9,291 nt of DNA from Planctomycetota bacterium (lineage in GTDB: Bacteria; Planctomycetota; Brocadiia; JAJRTI01). A program made the translations under genes and the position numbers. The notes under the pieces are model-generated. The model was not told the origin of the DNA, searched no databases, and worked only from the letters and a program-made list of their open reading frames with translations. Of the stretch, positions 1-5,382 are shown piece after piece. Each line of letters starts with the position of its first letter. The first letter of the stretch is position 1. Where the stretch lies: NCBI GenBank assembly GCA_024278415.1, contig JAJRTI010000176.1, forward strand, positions 1 to 9,291. Reading direction: 5' to 3'.

Positions 1-8
1 GGGAGAAA

Positions 9-105
9 CCACAGATATCCGCAGATGCCCACAGATCACGCAGATGGAACTCGAGGCTCCCCCTTCCGATCAGCGTGATCTGTGGGCATCTGTGCCCATC
101 TGTGG
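9..105. repeat. Inverted pair of cacagat-type intergenic repeat
   Basis: Two 33-nt arms, 9-41 and 73-105, are reverse complements except for about five mismatched bases at 17-21. The inner 20 bp (22-41 against 73-92) pair perfectly around a 31-nt loop. The arms are built from repeated 'cacagat' words. A related single copy lies at 6850-6890. The stretch holds no plausible gene. It is downstream of the lipoprotein genes and could fold in their 3' transcript or in any transcript crossing it. Its function is unknown; the word repeats suggest a dispersed intergenic repeat family. Confidence 0.7.
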
Positions 106-155
106 CACTGCCTCGCCCAGGCAAGGGCGCGGGCCAGCGGATCGCGAATCCCTTC

Positions 156-230
156 ACAAAGCGGGCTTTGCCCGCAACCCGGGAGCGGAACGCCTTTGCG
201 TTCCGACGGACGGCGAAGGCCGTCCGCTCC
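156..230 (-). repeat. REP-like palindromic repeat, copy 1 (reverse), with extra hairpins
   Basis: Positions 156-199 read in reverse match the two identical 44-nt copies at 7168-7211 and 7487-7530 at 40 of 44 positions. The unit contains the hairpin GCGGGC-ttt-GCCCGC (161-175). Next to it are CGGAACGC-cttt-GCGTTCCG (186-205) and CGGACGGC-gaag-GCCGTCCG (207-226), enclosed by an outer pairing of 182-189 with 223-230. This multi-hairpin block starts about 50 bases after the stop codon of the last lipoprotein gene. It could end or protect that transcript. No T-run follows, so a classical intrinsic terminator is not shown. Confidence 0.75.
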
Positions 231-280
231 GGGCCACAGATGCGCGATGCAGGCCCCGTTTTCGGCCGCAGGCGCGTGTT

Positions 281-1633
281 CTATCGGCTCGTCGCGGCGA
301 ACGTGTTTGGCAATCCGCTGCGGACGTAGCTTCGGAGGAGGTTGGCCGCGATCTCGCCGGCCACGAGGCGCAGATCGTCGTCGAGTGTGAAAAGCACGGT
401 GTTCGCCGCCCGATAAGTTTGGGTGCGTACGTCGAATAGGCTTGCGGCCGCGATGGCGCCGCGCTCCCCCACGAAGATCTTGCCTGTGAGAACCAGGTCG
501 GCGTTCGTCTGTTGGCGAATGTTTGCGAGGTCGAGCTGCGGCTCGACGGGCTCCGAACTTCCCGCCCGGTTCGCCCGGGCTGGCGCAATCCTGTCACCGA
601 GTTTGAACAGCCCGCAGTCGAACAGTTCGGTCTCAAGCATAGCAGGGAGGCTTGCTGCGGCTTGGGAAGCCTTCGACGCGATCGAGGCTGTAGGAAGTGT
701 CGGGAGTTTCACCAGAGTAAAAGGCAGCACGGCCAACTTGGGGGGGGAGGCCGGCGGCTTGATTTCCAGAGTGAGGCATCGTTCACTGAGCGAGGAGGCG
801 GCAATCGCGTCGGCCATGTTGGCAACGGCGTTTGTCGTCGCGCGGTCCATGATGTTGTCCATCTCCGCGCGGAAGTCATTGCACGCGGCGGATAGGCGCG
901 TGCGCACGGGCCGGTTGAAGAGCGTCTTGCCGGTCTGTGCCTCGACGATTCGAGCGGAGGCGACGATTTCGGCCTCCGCGGTATAGAACGGGCTCCACAG
1001 GGGCGCCAGCACGACGATGCCCGGGAGGTACGATGGCAGCCAAAGCCAGTTTCGGCCTCGATTCCAGCAGTGGTGCCTGACTTGTAGGCTGATCGCTATT
1101 TCTGCGGCTTGCTGTTTGGCGAGCCTCCGCATGAGTACCGGGGTGCGGCGTGTGGGCAAAGGCGGAGCGCTCCGGGCGAGCACAACCGCTCTGCCGAGCA
1201 CCTCGGTTTGCTGAAGGGCTTTTGTCGCGCGTTCGAGCATGCGCTGCGCCAACAGCGTGCGGGCCGATGGGCTCAGGGCCGCGGTGACGTGTTCGCCACG
1301 CGGATGCTGTTTTGTGAAAGACTCGTACAGGCCGCTGAGTTCAGTGCACCCGGTGACCAGCACCTTGGAGTGGGCGACGGGCGCGCAGGCTGTCTTGGGA
1401 GACTGTGTGCGTGTGTGTGGGGGGGCTGTGCATCCGGCGGCCGCGGCCACGCAGACTAAGGCCGCGGCGATACGGCGCCTTGACGCGTGTGGCCGCCGCG
1501 GCGGGCGTGCATGGCGGGAACACGCCGCCCCTGGGCAAGGGCGAACAGGTGGTGTTGGCGCGCGGGCCGCCCCCAGGGCGTCACCGGCCGCTCGGCTTCT
1601 CGGGAAACAGACTGTAGCTGGGTCAACGTTCAT
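281..1633 (-). CDS. Putative CsgG/LpoB-like lipoprotein, paralog 3 of 3
   Basis: Predicted 450-residue lipoprotein, not a named gene that I recognise. The only usable start is ATG at 1633, which overlaps the end of the upstream gene by 11 bp; the ribosome site is weak (GGAA about 10 bases upstream), so translational coupling is likely. An unusually long 54-residue basic N-terminus precedes a short hydrophobic stretch (55-67) and the lipobox cysteine C68 (AAAGC). A middle domain (about 90-285) carries CWNRGRNW (189-196), YLP (202-204) and PLWSPFY (211-217), shared with the two neighbouring lipoproteins. A C-terminal domain (about 299-435) begins PKLAVLPF and contains ADLVLTGKI (378-386) and LFDVRTQTY (399-407), resembling the CsgG/FlgO/LpoB-type fold. 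By family it would sit at the outer membrane facing the periplasm. Its role is unknown. The long antisense frame over it is a coding shadow. Confidence 0.8.
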   Translation of the reverse strand: MNVDPATVCFPRSRAAGDALGAARAPTPPVRPCPGAACSRHARPPRRPHASRRRIAAALVCVAAAAGCTAPPHTRTQSPKTACAPVAHSKVLVTGCTELSGLYESFTKQHPRGEHVTAALSPSARTLLAQRMLERATKALQQTEVLGRAVVLARSAPPLPTRRTPVLMRRLAKQQAAEIAISLQVRHHCWNRGRNWLWLPSYLPGIVVLAPLWSPFYTAEAEIVASARIVEAQTGKTLFNRPVRTRLSAACNDFRAEMDNIMDRATTNAVANMADAIAASSLSERCLTLEIKPPASPPKLAVLPFTLVKLPTLPTASIASKASQAAASLPAMLETELFDCGLFKLGDRIAPARANRAGSSEPVEPQLDLANIRQQTNADLVLTGKIFVGERGAIAAASLFDVRTQTYRAANTVLFTLDDDLRLVAGEIAANLLRSYVRSGLPNTFAATSR

Positions 1634-2936
1634 CGGTCTTGGGTTCCGTCTTGGGCAACTGTGCCGCGCGGCGCTGAGTCCACCGCCGATGGGAATCGGC
1701 GAGCTTTGCCGCGAGGTCTTCCGCGGCGGTTCGGAGTTCGTCGCCTCCCTGCCTGGCCTTCACCCAAGCGGTCCCCCAAATCACAGCCGTTTGCACGTCA
1801 ATGGCTTTGATGTCGATGCTTACGCCGTCCTCACTGGTGGTGACTTCACCTGTGACGATGGCGTCCGCTGCGGCAAAGCTCCCGACCTTCTTCACGTTGT
1901 CTTCATCGAACAATGCGCTCCTCGTGATGCCGAGTTCCTTCAAGACCTGCTCCAGGTCGCGTCTGTCCGCGAGCGGAAATCCTGCGTCTGCGAGGGCGGT
2001 CCGCAGGAACACGGGTATGTTGGATTGGACCTCTTGGACGAGTTGGCCTGCGACATATCGGCCTTTGGTTTGAAAGGCGCTGACTTCGAGCGCCCCGACG
2101 ACGAGCCGCGGCATTTTCGAGGGTGCGGGTGGGGGTTCGACGAGAAGTCTCTCCGCCATGTCCTCGACCGTCTTCACCGCGGCGTGCTGCAACGAGCGGT
2201 CCATGGCGTTGACCATTTCCTTCTTGTCCATCGTGAAACTGTTGCACATCGTGTACGTGTGCGTCTCCGATGGGCTGCCGTACACCAACTGCCCCGTGCG
2301 CACGTCGATCAGATAGGGGGTAATCGACACTTCGGATTGTCCCGTGTAAAACGGCACCCACTTCGGCCCGAGCAAGAGGATCCCGGGGAGATAGGCGAAG
2401 GGCGTGAGCCAATTGTGGCCGACGTTCCAGCACGTGTGCCATGCGCGCAGACACATGACGTAATCGCCACCCTGGTCTTTTGCGATGCGCCTAAGCCAAG
2501 ACATGTTCTGCTCGCCGGCTTCCTTTGTCACTCCATATGCCTGAACGACGCCGCCTTGGAAGAGCTTGGAGTCGTTGAGCAGACGCGTGACGCGCTCGCC
2601 CGCTCTGGCCGAGACCAACGTCGGGCCCTGTTCACTGCTATGCGCTGTCTGGGCACGTTCTGTGCGAGAGAGAGGCGCGTATCCAGCACCCATTATTTCG
2701 TCCGTTGCGTCTTGGCTCACGATAAGCACCACCCGGCCCGGAACGCGCCTGTCTTCTGGAACCGGCTTCACGGTCAGGGGCACGCGCGTGTGGCGCGGGA
2801 CCGCGCAGCCCGCGGCCCAAAAGAGCGCGAAGACGAGCCAAGTGCGCCCTCCCAACCTGCCTCCCGGCCATTTCTCGGTGATCGCTCGCGCCTCTCTGTG
2901 GTTGCACATTTGCCCAGTTGCCAGAACGCCACGCAT
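1623..2936 (-). CDS. Putative CsgG/FlgO-like lipoprotein, paralog 2 of 3
   Basis: Predicted 437-residue lipoprotein. The start at 2936 is supported by GGAGG eight bases upstream; a later ATG at codon 10 has less support. The signal peptide has a hydrophobic core at 33-42 and lipobox cysteine C44 (WAAGC). The middle domain (about 68-265) contains GGDYVMCLR (156-164), CWNVGHNW (169-176), YLPG (182-185), PKWVPFY (191-197) and IDVRTGQLVY (210-219). The C-terminal domain (about 277-413) gives the best family match of the trio: DRRDLEQVLKELGITRSALF (324-343), then VG, ADAIVTGEV (357-365) and AIDVQTA (378-384), the pattern of CsgG/FlgO-type lipoproteins. A basic hydrophilic tail follows. It is the first gene of a two-gene unit, and the next gene overlaps its stop by 11 bp. 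A role in outer-membrane assembly, secretion or envelope sensing is inferred from the fold only. Confidence 0.88.
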   Translation of the reverse strand: MRGVLATGQMCNHREARAITEKWPGGRLGGRTWLVFALFWAAGCAVPRHTRVPLTVKPVPEDRRVPGRVVLIVSQDATDEIMGAGYAPLSRTERAQTAHSSEQGPTLVSARAGERVTRLLNDSKLFQGGVVQAYGVTKEAGEQNMSWLRRIAKDQGGDYVMCLRAWHTCWNVGHNWLTPFAYLPGILLLGPKWVPFYTGQSEVSITPYLIDVRTGQLVYGSPSETHTYTMCNSFTMDKKEMVNAMDRSLQHAAVKTVEDMAERLLVEPPPAPSKMPRLVVGALEVSAFQTKGRYVAGQLVQEVQSNIPVFLRTALADAGFPLADRRDLEQVLKELGITRSALFDEDNVKKVGSFAAADAIVTGEVTTSEDGVSIDIKAIDVQTAVIWGTAWVKARQGGDELRTAAEDLAAKLADSHRRWTQRRAAQLPKTEPKTDER

Positions 2937-3038
2937 CTTAGAATCCTCCAGTTGTCGTCTACCGGCGACGGACTCGCGGGCACAGCTCGCGGCCCATCCC
3001 AGAGCGAATTGAGAGGGGGACGGCCGGCAAGTTGATGG

Positions 3039-3186
3039 TTAACCCGCGTTTCTCACGAGTTCAGGCGGGGGCACCTGCAAGGCGCACGGTGCGAAGGCGC
3101 GTTCATAACGCCGCAAAACCCATCGCACGTTCGCTTCTGCGGACTTGACATCCTGGGCTGGTGAGACATGCGGGTTAACAGCCCGT
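3039..3186 (-). other. Possible coding remnant in the gap upstream of a lipoprotein gene
   Basis: One minus-strand frame is open from the edge of the MITE-like element to a TAA at 3039-3041. It reads as a protein-like tail, with segments such as SAEANVRWVLRRYERAF and LQVPPPELVRNAG. There is no ATG, and a TGA in the element's terminal repeat closes the frame upstream. It could be the 3' end of a gene cut by insertion of the element, or a chance frame in the leader of the gene that starts at 2936. I do not recognise the protein. Apart from this and the element, 2937-3336 shows no gene. Confidence 0.2.
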
Positions 3187-3340
3187 CAACAAAGTGCTGT
3201 CCTGCTGCGGCGGGGTCTTTGCGCCGATCTCTGCGTTGCGAAATCTCGACGAATCACCCAATTCGCCTGCGATTTCGCGCCTTGATCTCGGCGCAAATCC
3301 CTCCGCCTCGCGACGGACGACTTTATTGACGGGCTGTTAA
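3175..3340. mobile_element. 166-bp palindromic MITE-like element with TTAA ends
   Basis: Perfect 15-bp terminal inverted repeats (3175-3189 and 3326-3340) begin and end with TTAA. The interior is an imperfect palindrome on the same centre (about 3257.5): TTTGCGCCGA (3218-3227) pairs with 3288-3297, GCGAAATC (3238-3245) with 3271-3278, and CGAAT (3250-3254) with 3261-3265 around a 6-nt loop. There is no room for a transposase, so it would be a non-autonomous element moved in trans. The right end overlaps the stop codon of the lipoprotein gene ending at 3337. The TTAA at both ends could be a target duplication or part of the repeat; the sequence alone cannot decide. Transcribed, it would form a long hairpin between two lipoprotein genes and could weaken read-through. 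Confidence 0.75.
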
Positions 3341-4512
3341 GGTCTTGACCTTACGACCTCGACGAGTCGTCTGGCCAACTCCTCGGCGGCGAATTTGAAC
3401 TCAGCGCTCGATGTTGGGGCAGGCACCGTTCCGTCGTCGATAGGGCGGCCGGTAGCTCCGTCCTCCAAGCGCCAACGCAGCACGCCACGAAGGGCGCCCG
3501 GGGGCCCGGCCGATACTCGAACCCAATACTGCAAGCGCGGCCCAACGGGTTGAGCCCGCGCGCCGCGAGGCATCTTCTGAACCTCTACTCGGCCCGTCTC
3601 TGCGAGTGCGGCAACCAACAGATCGCTCAGGGCCCCCACGGACCCGGGGCGCCCTGTTTCGTCCTCGACTCCGAGACCAATCGTCGGCGCCTTGCGAACT
3701 CGCCGCTGCTTCGGCGAGAGCTGGGCCGCCGCGTTTGGACTGGGCCGCGGCTCGCGCATCGACACGTCGAGAACCACAGTGCCGCGTATCTTGCCCGCAA
3801 GGGCCACGACCGCGTTGTTCACCGCTTTCTCCAGAATCCATCGCGGGTCGACGTCCGCATCTCGAGCGCGCACGAGAAAACTCTCCGACACGAACTCCTC
3901 GGCCAGCGGCGCCTCCCCCGTTGCACAGTTGACGAGCACCACGTTGACGCGCGTCTCCACGGCGAGATTGCGATACGGAATCCACTTCGGGCCGCCAAGC
4001 ACAACTAACGGAAGGTAGGCGGGCAACGCAAACCAGTTTGCCCCTAGCTCCTCCACGGTGTAGTCCACCCGCAGCCACGCGACGAGGTCCAGTTCTTCGC
4101 GAAGCCCGTCGAAAAAGAGCGCACCGGGCCTGTATTCCGCCGGGACGAGGCTCGCGCTGGACTCGATTTGCATGACGTTCTGCAAAAGCCCGGCCGCCGC
4201 CAATACTTCGCAAAGCCTGTCTTCGGCCTCGATCTGGACAAGTCTTCCGAGCGCATCGCCGCTTTGCTCGCGACGGGCACGGCGCGGCGCAACAGCTAGC
4301 CCCAGGGTGTAGGGCCAGCGCACGCCGGATTGCGGCATCGAATGCCGTAAAGACCAGCGAGGCACAGCGCATCCGGCGCCCACCAGCATGAGGCAGACAA
4401 CTGCCGCCGCTCGCCGACTGCCGGAACAAAGCACCCCGAGAACACGGTGCGTAGTTTCCTCTGAAACAGCAGTGCTACGCCTGCCCATCCGAGTGCCAAT
4501 CCGCAGTGCCAT
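3337..4512 (-). CDS. Putative CsgG/LpoB-like lipoprotein, paralog 1 of 3 (divergent)
   Basis: Predicted 391-residue lipoprotein and the most divergent of the three relatives. The start at 4512 follows a strong purine-rich ribosome site (GGGAGAGG, about 5 bases away). The basic N-region (1-34) is followed by hydrophobic residues 35-47 and lipobox cysteine C48 (VGAGC). The middle domain keeps GANW (157-160), YLP (166-168) and GGPKWIPY (173-180) but lacks the two cysteines conserved in the other copies. The C-terminal domain (about 276-388) is shorter and weaker; it starts PTIGLGVEDE and ends EFKFAAEELARRLVE, aligning with the tail helix of the others (EDLAAKL and GEIAANL). The TAA stop lies inside the terminal repeat of the MITE-like element. 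It is probably first in the cluster and transcribed from the promoter near 4655-4690. Function unknown; outer-membrane lipoprotein by inference. Confidence 0.83.
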   Translation of the reverse strand: MALRIGTRMGRRSTAVSEETTHRVLGVLCSGSRRAAAVVCLMLVGAGCAVPRWSLRHSMPQSGVRWPYTLGLAVAPRRARREQSGDALGRLVQIEAEDRLCEVLAAAGLLQNVMQIESSASLVPAEYRPGALFFDGLREELDLVAWLRVDYTVEELGANWFALPAYLPLVVLGGPKWIPYRNLAVETRVNVVLVNCATGEAPLAEEFVSESFLVRARDADVDPRWILEKAVNNAVVALAGKIRGTVVLDVSMREPRPSPNAAAQLSPKQRRVRKAPTIGLGVEDETGRPGSVGALSDLLVAALAETGRVEVQKMPRGARAQPVGPRLQYWVRVSAGPPGALRGVLRWRLEDGATGRPIDDGTVPAPTSSAEFKFAAEELARRLVEVVRSRP

Positions 4513-4654
4513 GCCGACCTCTCCCTGCTGACACGAGAGCGTTCACAGGTTCTTCGGGACGTGAGCTGTCCGTGCGTCGCACAGAACCCTGACACCACGT
4601 GTCATCCGAATGGCACGGATGCAATTGGTTCGCGATATCCAGACTCCCGCACTC

Positions 4655-4690
4655 GTAAAGCATGATGTCACCACAGGCCGGTGATGTCAA
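4655..4690 (-). promoter_or_regulatory. Candidate sigma70-type promoter for the lipoprotein cluster
   Basis: On the minus strand a perfect -35 hexamer TTGACA (4690-4685) is followed, after 17 bases, by CATCAT (4667-4662), which matches four of six -10 positions. Transcription would start near 4655, leaving a leader of about 140 bases before the ATG at 4512. The spacer holds a small dyad, TCACC-ggcctgt-GGTGA, and the word GATGTCA occurs twice 19 bases apart (4664-4670 and 4683-4689). These could be an operator. The leader also contains two short hairpins, 4591-4603 and 4604-4620. Confidence 0.4.
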
Positions 4691-4801
4691 GCCGGAAGTC
4701 TCGACCTGGGCTGCGGGGCGGGGCGGGGGAGTGGACGGCATTCGGCCCGCTGTGCGGGCGTGTGAGTATCAGCGCTTGGGCCGGGGGGAGCAACTCTCGA
4801 T

Positions 4802-4835
4802 ACTTGACGGTCTTGTCAAGTGCAGATCTGACCCC
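4802..4835. repeat. REP-like hairpin with GGGGTCAGATC motif
   Basis: ACTTGAC (4802-4808) pairs with GTCAAGT (4815-4821) around a 6-nt loop, followed by gcagatctgacccc (4822-4835). Read on the minus strand this gives GGGGTCAGATC just before a short stem. From memory, sequences of this kind accompany REP-associated tyrosine transposases (TnpA_REP, the IS200-like Y1 family) in many bacteria. No transposase is visible here, so it would be an orphan copy. The rest of 4700-4870 shows no supported gene. Confidence 0.45.
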
Positions 4836-4877
4836 GCATAGCCAAACGATGTCGACGCCCGTCTCCGCGGCCGCGCC

Positions 4878-5082
4878 CTACACGCGCATCTTCCATTCCG
4901 TGATGTGGTCGAGGGCCTTGGCGAAGCCTTTGGGGTTCTCGTAAGGGGCCACCATCGTGGCTGCCTGGCCGAGCGCGTGCTTGGCCTGCTCCCGTTGCTC
5001 ACATGTTGTACGGCAGGTCTGGCTCTTTATGGCGCAGCGTCGTCAGCACTCGATCGCGGGAAGTCATACGCGCCTCGCTCAT
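4878..5082 (-). pseudogene. Decayed gene; N-terminus resembles a uroporphyrinogen-decarboxylase-like protein
   Basis: From ATG 5082 (or the in-frame ATG at 5067) a 27-codon frame reads MSEAR, then MTSRDRVLTTLRHKEP, then DLPYNM, and stops at TGA 4999-5001. The pattern M-T-S-R-[ED]-R-V-L-x-x-L-R-H-x-E-P-D-x-[L]-P is the usual N-terminus of uroporphyrinogen-decarboxylase/MtaA-like methyltransferase proteins, which are normally more than 300 residues long. A second frame, shifted relative to the first, is open from 5003 to a TAG at 4878-4880. Its 41 codons have G or C at the third position in 35 cases and read as a protein C-terminus (MVAPYENPKGFAKALDHI, then TEWKMRV). I cannot assign this tail to a family. 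The simplest reading is a gene that lost most of its middle and its frame. No ribosome site is evident. Confidence 0.55.
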
Positions 5083-5130
5083 GGCGATAAAGAAAACTCA
5101 ACGTCAGTGTCTTCGCGGTTAGGAAGCGCG

Positions 5131-5263
5131 ACAAGAAACAGGAAGCTGGAGCGGAATGCCTGCCTGTGCGTGCCGCACGCAGACAGGCCTTCGCATTCCG
5201 ATGCTTGCACAGCCGTACGGTGGTGACGGAAGGCGAAGCCCTTCCGCTCCTGGTTTGCGGGCG
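5131..5263 (+). repeat. Composite palindromic repeat upstream of the first sulfatase
   Basis: The left edge, acaagaaacaggaagctg (5131-5148), matches 7423-7440 at 16 of 18 positions. The right edge, 5233-5263, is a diverged copy of the 44-nt REP-like unit found at 7487-7530. So a block of the same layout precedes both sulfatase genes. Inside this copy is a nested hairpin: CGGAATG (5152-5158) with CATTCCG (5194-5200) enclosing CCTGT-GCGT (5163-5171) with ACGC-ag-ACAGG (5177-5187). The block ends about 120 bases before the start codon at 5383. Confidence 0.65.
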
Positions 5264-5382
5264 TGAACGTACCATCCTGGCCACAGATACGCAACACGGG
5301 CCACGGCGTCGCTTGACCGCGCCGCACTCCTTTGCGAGCCTATCGCCTCGCCTATGTCGGACTCGGAAGCTGAAGGGAACGC

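Noticed and set aside
1239..3035. 598-codon plus-strand open frame
   Set aside because: It lies antisense across two lipoprotein genes that have signal peptides, paralogous motifs and a ribosome site. Its translation is low-complexity and rich in R, G and A; long antisense frames are expected in GC-rich genes.
281..4512. Curli (csg) or flagellar (flgO/P) locus
   Set aside because: Only the CsgG/FlgO-like domain resemblance is present. There are no curlin, CsgE/F or flagellar partner genes, and these proteins have an additional middle domain.
5313..5345. Promoter for the first sulfatase (TTGACC with CTATCG)
   Set aside because: The spacing of 21 bases is too long, and the -10 box is poor.
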